The position numbers were made by a program, and so were the translations under genes. From Chromatiales bacterium (GTDB lineage: Bacteria > Pseudomonadota > Gammaproteobacteria > Steroidobacterales > GCA-2729495): a stretch of DNA of 64,000 bases. Positions 8,908 to 17,177 of this stretch are shown here, piece after piece. Location of the stretch: the NCBI GenBank assembly GCA_016789885.1, contig JAEUPZ010000028.1:18342-82341 (forward strand), written 5' to 3'. Positions within the stretch are counted from its first letter, which is position 1; the number at the start of each line of letters is the position of its first letter. Below the pieces are notes generated by a model. The model was not told where the DNA came from and did not search any database. It saw only the letters and a list, made by a program, of their open reading frames with translations.

Positions 8908-9789
8908 TCAGACCGGCAGTTCCGCAAACTGCGGCAGCGCATCCGCGATGGCGTACCAGTTGGCCCGGGAGGCGGCAAAGATGTGCGCCTGGGGCGCCAT
9001 GCCGGGATCGTCGTCGAGGCCACCGGCGGGGATCACCGCGCCGTTGATCTGGGGCGAGCGCCGGGCCACGTCGCTGCCGCAGGCCGTGCAGAACGCCACG
9101 CCGAAGCGCTGGGCCTCCGGGAGCCGGTACTCGCGCACCAGCGCCTCGCCGCGGCTGTAGCGGAACCCCTCGAGGGGCACGAACAGGTTCGTCGCGTGGG
9201 CGGCGCTGCGGGCCCGGCGGCAGCGCGAACAGTGGCAGTTGTACATGCGCAGCGGCGCGCCGCTGTACTCGTAGGCCACCCGTCCGCAGGCGCAGCTGCC
9301 GCCGCGGCAGCCGGGGCTGCGCGCCGGCGGCACGGGGCCGTCGATGGGGACCGGCGGCTCGCCGGGCGGCGCGTTCCCTTCCATGCCCGGCAGGAAGGTC
9401 GCGTGCTGCGGCAGGCCGTCGGCCAGCGTGAGCCACGGCACCTTCGAGCGCACGAACATGTGGAACTCCGGGCGCACCGGCAGGTCGTCGACGAGGTTGC
9501 CGGCGGGCCCGGCCACCATGCCCTGCTCCGGCATGGCCGTCCACGCCACCGACCCGCAGGTGCGGCACCAGGGCCGGTACCAGCCGGGCGACGTCTGGTA
9601 GCGCCCGAGCTGGTCCTCGCCGGCGGTGTAGCGGAAGCCATCGAGCGGCGCGGCCACCCAGGTGGCGAACACGGCACCGTGGTGCTTGCGGCAGATGGTG
9701 CAGTGGCAGTGGGCCATGAACTGCAGCGGCGCGGCCACCTGCCAGCGCACCGCCCCGCACAGACACTGGCCGTGGTACAGCTCGGTCAT
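8908..9789 (-). CDS. Tandem GFA/CENP-V domain zinc protein
   Basis: The 293-residue protein contains two complete GFA (glutathione-dependent formaldehyde-activating enzyme/centromere protein V) domains. Domain 1 (about 5-125) has CLCG, CHCTIC and CRTCG; domain 2 (about 160-290) has CACG, CHCSRC and CTACG, so each keeps its full zinc-cysteine set. Family members bind zinc, and some act on S-hydroxymethylglutathione, though that activity is disputed for many homologues. Most bacterial GFA proteins have a single domain. No formaldehyde or glutathione genes are nearby. It is divergent from the chelatase-like gene, sharing a 212-bp intergenic region. Confidence 0.88.
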   Translation of the reverse strand: MTELYHGQCLCGAVRWQVAAPLQFMAHCHCTICRKHHGAVFATWVAAPLDGFRYTAGEDQLGRYQTSPGWYRPWCRTCGSVAWTAMPEQGMVAGPAGNLVDDLPVRPEFHMFVRSKVPWLTLADGLPQHATFLPGMEGNAPPGEPPVPIDGPVPPARSPGCRGGSCACGRVAYEYSGAPLRMYNCHCSRCRRARSAAHATNLFVPLEGFRYSRGEALVREYRLPEAQRFGVAFCTACGSDVARRSPQINGAVIPAGGLDDDPGMAPQAHIFAASRANWYAIADALPQFAELPV

Positions 9790-10001
9790 CCCCCGAGTGT
9801 AGTGCCGTCGCGCCGCGCGGGCGAGCGGCGGGCCAGGCGGGCCGCCAGCGGCAGTGTCGCGAGCGGGTGGTGGCCGGTCTCCCGCCGCGCTGGGCCAGCC
9901 GGCACCGGGACAGCGTGGTCCGGCGGCAGCCGCGGGGAGTCCCGTCGCCCGCCGACGGGTCTACACTCGGCGGCAGGACCAGCAACTCCGGGGGGAGTGT
10001 C

Positions 10002-11066
10002 ATGTCTTTCGCCACCGTCACCGGCCGGCGCCAGCGCGCCGGCCTCGCCATCCTGATCACCGCCACACTGCTGCCTGGCATGCCGGCCGCACGGGCCGAC
10101 GACCCGGCGCCGGTGGACCACTCGGCCCATGCCGGTCACGGCGGTCACGAGATGTCCGCCGGGGATCTCGCCACCCTGCGCCGCAAGATTCCGCTGTACC
10201 AGCAGTACACGGACGAGCAGATCAACCAGGGCATGGCGCGCATGGTCGACCTCGATCTGTACGTCAGCCCGGCCGGCGTACGCAACGAGGTGGGCGTACT
10301 GGCGCTCGGCCACGGCTACAAGGAGCCGGGCAACACGTTCTTCCGCAACGCCTTCACGCCGATCGGCGGCCAGTACCCCACCGCGGCCGGCCTCGGCATG
10401 GCCATGATGGGCTCGGGACACATCCAGAAGGCCGTGGACGGGCTCGTCGCCGCCGGCGCGCGCACCATCGTCGCCGTGCCAACGGAGATCGGCGACGACA
10501 CCTCGCTGATCCGCCAGTGGCGCTACATCTTCGGCCTGTCCGACGACTCCGCCTATCTCGACGTGCCGCGCGTGAAGTCGCCGGCCCGGATCATCCTCAC
10601 CAAGACGCCCACCACCAGTCCCATCGTCGGTGACATCCTGGCCGACTACGCCAAGGGCGCCGTGCGGGATCCGCAGAAGGAGGTCGCGCTGCTGGTCGTC
10701 CACGGACCGGAGGAAGCGGACGACAACGCAAAGCTCCTCGCCATCCTCAAGGGCCATGCGGCGAAGATCCAGGCAGCCACCGGCCTGCGGGAAGTGAAGT
10801 ACGACTCGCTGCAGGACGACGCCCCGACGGCCATCCGCGCCGCCAACGTCAACCGCATGCGCGAGTGGATCAGCGCCCACTCGGCCCAGGGCCACCGCGT
10901 CATCGTGCTCCAGTGCATCATGACCGGCCAGGGCGGCGTCACCGGGCGGCTCCGTCGTGACTTCGACGGGCTGAGCTACGACCTCGTCGACAAGGGACTC
11001 GTCGAGCACACCCTCTTCGACCAGTGGATCCGGTCCACCGTCAGCGGGGCACTGGAGCAGACCTGA
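10002..11066 (+). CDS. Exported CbiX/sirohydrochlorin-chelatase-like protein
   Basis: The start is the ATG at 10002, preceded by GGGGGAG. The 354-residue product has a signal peptide (cleavage near MPAARADD) and then a histidine-rich stretch (DHSAHAGHGGHEM) before a two-lobed chelatase-like fold. The first lobe contains VLALGHGYKEPGNTFF and the second VALLVVHGPEEADDNAK, which resemble the metal-binding strand HG motifs of CbiX-type enzymes. Cytoplasmic CbiX inserts cobalt or iron into sirohydrochlorin; an exported version has no obvious tetrapyrrole substrate and no cobalamin or heme gene is nearby. Metal binding or delivery in the periplasm is a reasonable inference. It converges with the lipoprotein gene downstream. 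Confidence 0.65.
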   Translation: MSFATVTGRRQRAGLAILITATLLPGMPAARADDPAPVDHSAHAGHGGHEMSAGDLATLRRKIPLYQQYTDEQINQGMARMVDLDLYVSPAGVRNEVGVLALGHGYKEPGNTFFRNAFTPIGGQYPTAAGLGMAMMGSGHIQKAVDGLVAAGARTIVAVPTEIGDDTSLIRQWRYIFGLSDDSAYLDVPRVKSPARIILTKTPTTSPIVGDILADYAKGAVRDPQKEVALLVVHGPEEADDNAKLLAILKGHAAKIQAATGLREVKYDSLQDDAPTAIRAANVNRMREWISAHSAQGHRVIVLQCIMTGQGGVTGRLRRDFDGLSYDLVDKGLVEHTLFDQWIRSTVSGALEQT

Positions 11067-11079
11067 GGGACGATGCGCC

Positions 11080-11140
11080 CTTCGGCGCGCCGAAGCCGGG
11101 GTCAGGTTGATGCGAGCGCACCCGCCGGTCAGCCGGCGGG
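11080..11140. terminator. Hairpins between convergent genes
   Basis: A 16-bp perfect palindrome (CTTCGGCGCGCCGAAG) lies at 11080-11095. An 8-bp stem with a TCAG loop (CCCGCCGG / CCGGCGGG) lies at 11121-11140; it overlaps the stop codon of the convergent lipoprotein gene. They suit a bidirectional terminator, though without T-runs. Confidence 0.45.
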
Positions 11141-11950
11141 CGTGGGCATCACCGGCGCACCGTCGGCCGAGGTGATGACGGTGCCGGGCTCCAGGACACC
11201 GGTGGCCAGCGCCTTGATGTACTCGCTGGTGGCGGTGTGGCAGTAGTGCTGGCCCTGCACCTGCCAGGGCAGGAAGCGGGTGATCCAGCTGTCGTAGTCC
11301 TGGAAGAGCCCGGGCGAGCTCAGGTGCACGGCACCGCCCTCGCCGACGTAGCTCAGGGCGAAGTCGCCGAGGTACGCCTGCCCGGTGAGGTAGGGCTCGT
11401 TCTCGTCGAGCACGAAGGCAGCCGCCCGGTCAGCGGCCTCGCCGAGCCCGGCGGCCCGCAGCTCGGCGACGGCGCGGTCCCGGGCCCGGCCCGTCAGCGC
11501 GGCACACCAGCGCTGCTCGCCGGCAGCCTCGGGTCCGTAGACGCCCCGCAGGTGTGCGGCCGACTTCACCTTGCACGACACGACGATGGGCAGGGCCCCC
11601 GCGTAGGTCACGACCTGGTAGATGCGGTGCGGATTCGCGGCCGACTTGGAGTGCCGGTACGACGGCATGTCGGTAAAGACGGTGTTCTCGCCCGTGAGCG
11701 TGGTACCGGCGAGGATCTGCTGGGCAGCACTGCAGTACTCCGCCGATTCCGGTGCCGGCAGGGCCACGGTGGCGATGTCGTCGAGGCGCGCCACGCGCGG
11801 GGCGATCGGTCCGGGCACCGCATCCGGCGGCTCGCCGGCGCAGCCGGCCAGCAGTGCCGCCAGGGCGAGGATCGCGACCGGACCGCCGCCATGCTGCGTC
11901 CGTCGCGCGGCCCGTTCCCCGTTGCCAGCCGCGGGATTTCCGGTATTCAT
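11129..11950 (-). CDS. Hypothetical lipoprotein
   Basis: The ATG at 11950 is preferred over two upstream in-frame Met codons because AAAGGA lies 6 nt before it. The 273-residue product has a hydrophobic leader ending LLAGC, giving a lipoprotein. The mature part contains four or more cysteines (YCSAAQ, VVSCKV, RWCAAL, HYCHTA), which could form disulfides in the periplasm. I do not recognise a domain family. It is separated from the coupled hydrolase operon upstream by about 95 bp and points the same way, so cotranscription is possible but unproven. Confidence 0.7.
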   Translation of the reverse strand: MNTGNPAAGNGERAARRTQHGGGPVAILALAALLAGCAGEPPDAVPGPIAPRVARLDDIATVALPAPESAEYCSAAQQILAGTTLTGENTVFTDMPSYRHSKSAANPHRIYQVVTYAGALPIVVSCKVKSAAHLRGVYGPEAAGEQRWCAALTGRARDRAVAELRAAGLGEAADRAAAFVLDENEPYLTGQAYLGDFALSYVGEGGAVHLSSPGLFQDYDSWITRFLPWQVQGQHYCHTATSEYIKALATGVLEPGTVITSADGAPVMPTPAG

Positions 11951-12044
11951 CAGCATTCCTTTCTCACCCTGTTCAGTCACCGGACCGCCGGCACCACCGC
12001 CGGTGGCGCCGCAGCCGCCCCGGAACGCCCCGCCTGCGCGGCCA

Positions 12045-12851
12045 TCAACGCTGCACCTCGCGCCCCTGGTCCACCAGCCGGCGTCGCACCAGCATGCGAC
12101 AGGCGACGAAGCCGCCCACCGCCGCCGCGACGTGCTTCAGCGAGTGCCCGCTCACGAGGTGGCCCAGGGCCAGCACCTGTTCGTCGAAGGTTTCCAGCAG
12201 CTTCGCGAGCACGTACCAGCCGAAGATGAAGTAGAGATCGTTCCCGCGCGTGTAGCGCGAGTGCTTGAGGACGGCCATCAGCAGCAGCACGATGACCGAG
12301 TAGCCCTGCAGGATGCCGTAGGGCAGGACGTTGCCCGCCCCGGCCCGCTCGGTGGCGATCCAGTAGATGACCGAGGCCGCACCCACCAGCAGCATCGGCA
12401 CGAGCAGGCGCAGGCCTGCCCGGACGCTGATGCGGTCGACGACCTGGCTCGCGACCAGCGCCATGAAGGCCACGGTCATGGGCAGCCGGTCCCAGAACAG
12501 CGTCTCGTTGTCCGGCGACAGGTGGTACCAGGCAGACCCCGCCGCCGTCAGCAGGACGCCGAGGAAAAACACGGCCCAGGGCCAGCGCTCCGCCGGGGAC
12601 TCGAGCACGGCGCGGCCCGAGAGCACGACGAAGAGCCCGGCAAGGCCCGCCAGCAGGAAGGCGGCGTTCGTAACGACGTCGAGGAAGTTCTCGACGCCGA
12701 AGGCGTCGCGCTGGTCGGCGAAGTCGTGGTAATCGAGCGGCTGCGGCATCGGCGGCAGCAGGAAGGCCGCCGCCAGCGCCAGCAGCGTAAAGCCGACGAC
12801 GAACGCGGTACCCCGGCTCACGGCGTGCGTGCTGCCCTGGCGGTCCGTCAC
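12045..12851 (-). CDS. Ceramidase-like CREST superfamily membrane protein
   Basis: I start it at GTG 12851, whose GTGA overlaps the stop of the hydrolase gene upstream; GTG 12821 is an alternative. The 268-residue protein has about seven membrane helices. It carries the CREST zinc-hydrolase residues: Ser106 and His110 in GSAWYH, Asp121 in LFWDRLPMT, and the HxxxH pair His236/His240 in SGHSLKH. The motif YHDFADQR and the PNFLDVV-type segment match bacterial proteins annotated as alkaline phytoceramidase. Such proteins are thought to cleave amide-linked lipids at the membrane; the bacterial substrate is unknown. It is the last gene of a four-gene overlapping operon with two other hydrolases. 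Confidence 0.85.
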   Translation of the reverse strand: MTDRQGSTHAVSRGTAFVVGFTLLALAAAFLLPPMPQPLDYHDFADQRDAFGVENFLDVVTNAAFLLAGLAGLFVVLSGRAVLESPAERWPWAVFFLGVLLTAAGSAWYHLSPDNETLFWDRLPMTVAFMALVASQVVDRISVRAGLRLLVPMLLVGAASVIYWIATERAGAGNVLPYGILQGYSVIVLLLMAVLKHSRYTRGNDLYFIFGWYVLAKLLETFDEQVLALGHLVSGHSLKHVAAAVGGFVACRMLVRRRLVDQGREVQR

Positions 12852-14428
12852 GGTCCCGCGAACGACTGCGCTTCGCCTTCCGCCGGCGCGAAGGTCGACA
12901 GCAGCGCCTCGAGCCTGACCGGCAGCCCGGCCGGCGGGGTCGCGACGATGCCCCGACCGCTGCCGGCGGGCAGCGCCTCGATGCCCTCCTCGACCCGCGC
13001 CAGCAGGTACGGGAAGAACGGGTTCGAGGGCAGCCGGGTGAGGAAGTCCTGGTCGACGATCAGCGCGCCACGCTCGCCGCGGGCCTCGAGCGTGCCGAGG
13101 CTCAGCCCGAACTCCGTGCGGCGCGCCGGGTCTGGCTCCGTGCCGTAGAGCGGGTCGTCCGGCGGAATCGGGATCGCCAGGTGCGACAGCGAAAAGATGC
13201 CCGCCGGATACTCGAGGCCGAGGGGCTTTTCGGTGGCCTGCACCTCGCCCGGGGCGATGCTCCGCTCCACGGTGGCGCCCGTGCCGTCGCCGGCATTCTG
13301 GATGGCCGTGAAGCGGTAGGGCTGCGGCGTGGTGGGCGTGAGCTGGTCGAGTGCCACGTAGGACGAGGGCCGGAGCAGCGGCCCGAACTTGACCGTGCGG
13401 TTCACGTCGAACAGCACGATCTCGCTGCCGTTGTCCGGCAGGAAGGCGTACAGCGCCGTGAGGATGGCCGGCGTGCTCACGGTGAAGTCGATCACCGACT
13501 GGAAGGTCAGCACCGGCGGCATCGCCGCGAGCTGGCCGTCGCCCGCCAGGCGCTGGATCTGCGCCTGCAGCGCGTCGGTCAGCCGGTAGGACTGGCGCGC
13601 CCCGTTCACGGGAAACGAGTTGTACTTGAACGGGTTGAACTCCGGGACGTTGCTGAGCCACGCGGCCTTGGCGAAGGCCGGCAGCAGCGCCGGCAGGCCC
13701 GCAAGCCCGGCGAAGCGGGCAAAGCGCGTGATGCCGATCATCGGCGTCAGCAGCACGAGCCGGTCGGCGCGCGGCAGCTGCGGGTCCTCGATGGCATCGA
13801 GGGAGTACTTCACGGCCAGCGCACCGCCGTTCGAGAACCCGACCAGGTGCAGCGGCGCCGGCGCCGGCACCCGGCGGCGGGCCTCGCGCACGGCGAGCCG
13901 CGTGGCTGCCGCCCAGTCTTCCCAGCGGACGTCGGTGAGCGCTGCCGGAACGGTGCCGTGGCCCGGGATGCGGATGCCGATGGCGACGAAGCCACGCTCG
14001 GCGTAGCGCTGCGCGATGTGGCGCAGGCTGTACGGCGAGTCGGTGAGGCCATGCAGCAGGATCACGGCCCCCCTCGGGGGCGACGCCGGCTCGATGACGT
14101 AGCTGCGGTTCCAGTCCCGGGCGAACCGCGGCGGGAAGACCGGACTGCCCTCGAAGTAGCGGTTGTAGGGCACGCGGGCGTCCGCATCGAGCTTCTGCGT
14201 GACGTTGTCGCGCACGGCGTCGAAGATCGCCTGCTCCTGGTCGAGGTAGCGCCCCCAGTCGGCGGCATCGAGCTCATCGGCCCGCAGCTCGACGGGCACG
14301 AAGGTGTGCCAGGGCTCCAGCGGCGGGTCCTGCAGGGTGCGCCAGGACCGTACCGCCAGGGCACCCGCGCCCACCAGCAGCAGGGCGATCAGCAGCCGGC
14401 CCGTCAGTCTCTTCATCTGTCTGGTCAT
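12848..14428 (-). CDS. Membrane-anchored alpha/beta hydrolase
   Basis: The ATG at 14428 overlaps the DUF900 gene's stop (ATGA) and gives 526 residues; the longer open frame upstream lies inside that neighbour. One N-terminal membrane helix (residues 9-27) anchors or exports it. The alpha/beta-hydrolase core shows ILLHGLTDSPYSLRHIA (oxyanion HG, residues 126-127), RIPGHG, and the nucleophile elbow GFSNG with Ser199. The protein is long for the fold, with about 200 residues after the core in which the acid and His lie (an FSLSHLAIP His is a candidate). An esterase or lipase role on envelope lipids is inferred from its operon partners. Confidence 0.85.
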   Translation of the reverse strand: MTRQMKRLTGRLLIALLLVGAGALAVRSWRTLQDPPLEPWHTFVPVELRADELDAADWGRYLDQEQAIFDAVRDNVTQKLDADARVPYNRYFEGSPVFPPRFARDWNRSYVIEPASPPRGAVILLHGLTDSPYSLRHIAQRYAERGFVAIGIRIPGHGTVPAALTDVRWEDWAAATRLAVREARRRVPAPAPLHLVGFSNGGALAVKYSLDAIEDPQLPRADRLVLLTPMIGITRFARFAGLAGLPALLPAFAKAAWLSNVPEFNPFKYNSFPVNGARQSYRLTDALQAQIQRLAGDGQLAAMPPVLTFQSVIDFTVSTPAILTALYAFLPDNGSEIVLFDVNRTVKFGPLLRPSSYVALDQLTPTTPQPYRFTAIQNAGDGTGATVERSIAPGEVQATEKPLGLEYPAGIFSLSHLAIPIPPDDPLYGTEPDPARRTEFGLSLGTLEARGERGALIVDQDFLTRLPSNPFFPYLLARVEEGIEALPAGSGRGIVATPPAGLPVRLEALLSTFAPAEGEAQSFAGP

Positions 14429-15690
14429 GGCGCCTTGCCTGCAGCGAGATCCCGGACCAGCGACGACAGCCGCGACGGGTAGTCCGGGGGGAACGTCCAG
14501 AACGCGATGTCGATGCGCGTCCTGTTCGCGTCGAGGCCGCGCGCGGGCGGCGTGGCATGGAACTGCAGCTTCACCACCATGTCGCTGCTGACCCACGGGT
14601 GGTCGTACCAGAACGAATGCGAGCTCGCGGGCAGCCCGGGCAGGTCCGCCGGCCGGATCGCGAGCACGTCGAGCTCGTTGCGGGCCGACGCGTCCGCCAG
14701 CCACTGGGTCTCTTCGGGGCCTATTTCGTCGAGGTTGGGCCGCCCGGCCCGCGACACGCGGTGGATCCACTGGGAAAACGACAGGGCGCGGTCGCCGGTG
14801 TTCAGCGCCACCGTGACCCGCTGCGTCTGGCCCTGGTAGCGGGGCAGGTTCTCGACGAAGACCGGGAAGTCGATGTCCGGCGCGGCGTAGTAGATCTCGC
14901 CGAGGCGCAGGCGCGCGGGATCGCCGGCTGCCGCGGCGGCATCGACGGCCCTGGCGAGCCCGGGGCTCGCGATCATCGAGCCGGCGCTGTAGGCCAGCAC
15001 GTTCAGCTTGGCGACATTCGTGTGGGTCGCAAGCTTCTGCAGCAGGTAGGCGAACTCGGGGACGGTGCGCCCGGCCGTGGCCACGTCGAGCCGGTAGCGC
15101 AGCCAGCTGCCGGCCGATGGCCAGGCGAACAGCATCACGACGGCGTCACGCCCCAGGAAATGCTGGAACTGCGCCGCCTGGGCGGCCGCGCGTTCGAAGC
15201 TGCTGTTGGCACCGTGCACGTAGATCAGCAGGTCCCGGTTGCCGCCGCGGCCGATCAGCTCGTCGACGTAGGCAAAGAACGCCTCGGCGTCGGGTCCGGT
15301 CGCCCCGGACTCGTCGTCGAGCACGGCCCTGGGACTGAGGCCCACGAGCCGCACCTCCGGACGCTGTCGCGCCGCGCTGCCGCCGGACGTCGCCTGCGGC
15401 TGCCCGGCCGGCACCGGGTCATCACCGACCTGCAGGGTAGCGACGCCGACGCGCAGCTGGTTGCTGCGGATGCGCGTGTAGTTGCGGGCGCTGGCGGTTG
15501 GCCCGACGGGCACGCGGTTCGTGGCGTAGAGGATCTCGATACGCGTTCCGGGGACCGGATCCGGATCAGCAGGGGCCAGCCCGGCGTGGCCGGAGGTCAG
15601 GATGGTCGGGGCCGGCATCAGCCGCACGGTCGATGTGCAGGCGGCCACCAGCGACAGGGCTGCGAGCAGGACGACGCAGCGGAACGTCAT
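14425..15690 (-). CDS. Alpha/beta hydrolase lipoprotein, DUF900 family
   Basis: The 421-residue protein begins with a lipoprotein signal (SLVAAC, Cys18). Residues 50-60 (IEILYATNRVPV) and 155-245 match DUF900: YVHGANSSFERAAAQAAQF, MLFAWPSAGSWLRYRLD, and the nucleophile motif VLAYSAGSM with Ser235. The long C-terminal region contains conserved APDIDFPVFVENLPRY, where the acid residue of the triad is expected. DUF900 proteins are predicted serine esterases of unknown substrate. Its ATGA start overlaps the upstream lipoprotein gene and its own stop overlaps the next hydrolase gene, so all are made from one message. Confidence 0.88.
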   Translation of the reverse strand: MTFRCVVLLAALSLVAACTSTVRLMPAPTILTSGHAGLAPADPDPVPGTRIEILYATNRVPVGPTASARNYTRIRSNQLRVGVATLQVGDDPVPAGQPQATSGGSAARQRPEVRLVGLSPRAVLDDESGATGPDAEAFFAYVDELIGRGGNRDLLIYVHGANSSFERAAAQAAQFQHFLGRDAVVMLFAWPSAGSWLRYRLDVATAGRTVPEFAYLLQKLATHTNVAKLNVLAYSAGSMIASPGLARAVDAAAAAGDPARLRLGEIYYAAPDIDFPVFVENLPRYQGQTQRVTVALNTGDRALSFSQWIHRVSRAGRPNLDEIGPEETQWLADASARNELDVLAIRPADLPGLPASSHSFWYDHPWVSSDMVVKLQFHATPPARGLDANRTRIDIAFWTFPPDYPSRLSSLVRDLAAGKAP

Positions 15691-17012
15691 GAGCGTCCCC
15701 GGACGGCACGCCAGCCGAGGGCACCGAGCACGCTGGCTGCCACGATGACGAGCACCAGCTGCACGAGGCGCCAGAACACGTGGTCGACCAGGGCCTCCAC
15801 CCGGTCGCCGGCGCTGTCGGACAGCCTGGCGAGGTCCGTTGCCTTGCCGTCGGCCTGGTCGAGCAGCGCCTTCAGCTGCTGCGCCGCCACGCCGAGTTCG
15901 CGCATGGCCTCGGTGTACTCGGTCACGTCGAAGGGCCGCGCCGCCGTGCCGTCGGGCGACGCACCGCCGCGGTCGAATCGGGCGACGAACGCATCGAGGG
16001 CGCCGATGGTGTCGCGCACCGAGTCGGAGGTCGTGCCACCCGCCTCCAGGGCCGCGCGCAGCTCGGTGGCCAGCGCGCGGAACTCGCCCTGCCGCACGTC
16101 CAGCAGCTGCGCGAACTGCTCGAAGGCAGCGGCCCGTTCCCGGGACAGCAGGGCCGGCAGGTCTGCCGCCAGCCGGCTGGTCGTCCCCGCCGCATCACCG
16201 ATCTGCGCAACGCTGTCGACGAGGCGCACCGACTCCGGGGCCACGGCGAACTGGAACGCCAGCCGCTGGGCTTCGAGACTGACGAGCTTCGGGGCGCGCT
16301 GCCCGTAGTACACGGCCCGCTCCGCCAGCTGGCGCGTCTGTGCCAGTTCCCGCACCGCCGGGTCGAGGTTGCTGAGGGGATCGATGCCGAGGAACGAGAA
16401 GATGCTGGTGGGGCCGCCACCACGCTTGCGCACCGAGCTCGTGGCGAACTCGAACTGTTCGAGGTGGACGAAGGGCACCGCGCGCACCAACGGGTTCTCA
16501 CGATGCCAGGCGTCAATGGCGGAGCGAAGCTCGCCGATCTGCTCCTCGCTGAGCAGCACGCTCGAGTACTCCCAGATGCGCTTCTCGAGGGCCCGGTGCT
16601 CGGCCAGCAGCCCCTGCGCCCGCTGCCCATAGGCCTCACCCACCCAGCGGTCCTCGATGACCATGCGGCTGAGCGCGGTGAAGACCAGCATGTCGATGGC
16701 ATTGAGCTCGACGTTGGGTCCGGCCGCGATGGTGACGGCGGCCGTCGCCTGGGACACCAGCCAGGTCTGCGATTCCAGCCGCTCGGCCGGATCAGTGGTC
16801 GTCTGCTGGAACACGCCGACCTGCGTGCTGATCCGGGCGGTGTACTCGTCGGCGAAGCGCATGACCGCGAGCTGCAGCTTCAGAAGCCCCGCGGCGCGCT
16901 CCTCGGCTTCGCGGTCGCGGAACAGCCGGTTGGTCACCGAGCACCCTGAAAGCAGGATGCCGGCAGCGAGGAGCAGGACGAGGAGCCGGGAGCAAAGGCC
17001 AGGGTTGCGCAT
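15687..17012 (-). CDS. Lipoprotein with helical domain and C-terminal membrane anchor
   Basis: The 441-residue protein has a lipoprotein signal (GILLSGC, Cys24), a mostly helical mature part with charged heptad-like stretches, and a C-terminal membrane helix (LVQLVLVIVAASVLGALGW) followed by basic residues. The C-terminal third (about 270-410) looks like an antiparallel coiled coil as in periplasmic chemoreceptor-type or fusion-protein domains. I do not recognise a named family. Being tethered at both ends suggests a structural role. If lipidated in the outer membrane it would span the periplasm; if retained in the inner membrane it would be a looped scaffold. It is the first gene of the four-gene hydrolase operon. 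Confidence 0.75.
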   Translation of the reverse strand: MRNPGLCSRLLVLLLAAGILLSGCSVTNRLFRDREAEERAAGLLKLQLAVMRFADEYTARISTQVGVFQQTTTDPAERLESQTWLVSQATAAVTIAAGPNVELNAIDMLVFTALSRMVIEDRWVGEAYGQRAQGLLAEHRALEKRIWEYSSVLLSEEQIGELRSAIDAWHRENPLVRAVPFVHLEQFEFATSSVRKRGGGPTSIFSFLGIDPLSNLDPAVRELAQTRQLAERAVYYGQRAPKLVSLEAQRLAFQFAVAPESVRLVDSVAQIGDAAGTTSRLAADLPALLSRERAAAFEQFAQLLDVRQGEFRALATELRAALEAGGTTSDSVRDTIGALDAFVARFDRGGASPDGTAARPFDVTEYTEAMRELGVAAQQLKALLDQADGKATDLARLSDSAGDRVEALVDHVFWRLVQLVLVIVAASVLGALGWRAVRGRS

Positions 17013-17103
17013 GTAGGTGCCGCGTCGTCACGGGGCCGGAACGGGCCGCGGCATTGTACAGGTTGGCTCCGCTCCTGCCGGACGGCGGATGTCGCGGTCC
17101 GGC

Positions 17104-17137
17104 GCCGCTCCCGCCCGCGACGGCGGGCGGGAGCGGC
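17104..17137. terminator. Strong 15-bp stem hairpin after htrA gene
   Basis: Perfect arms at 17104-17118 and 17123-17137 with a 4-nt GACG loop, entirely GC-rich. It lies about 40 bp past the protease stop, between it and the next minus-strand operon. No T-run follows, so it would terminate Rho-independently only weakly, but it could also stabilise the 3' end. Confidence 0.55.
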
Positions 17138-17177
17138 TGGCCGCCAGGTCAGGCCGGCAAGCGGCCGTGGCTCTGCC

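Noticed and set aside
12045..13661. A single 538-residue protein including the CREST protein
   Set aside because: Its first half is the shadow of the hydrolase gene; the recognisable CREST sequence begins after the hydrolase stop, with a GTGA overlap.
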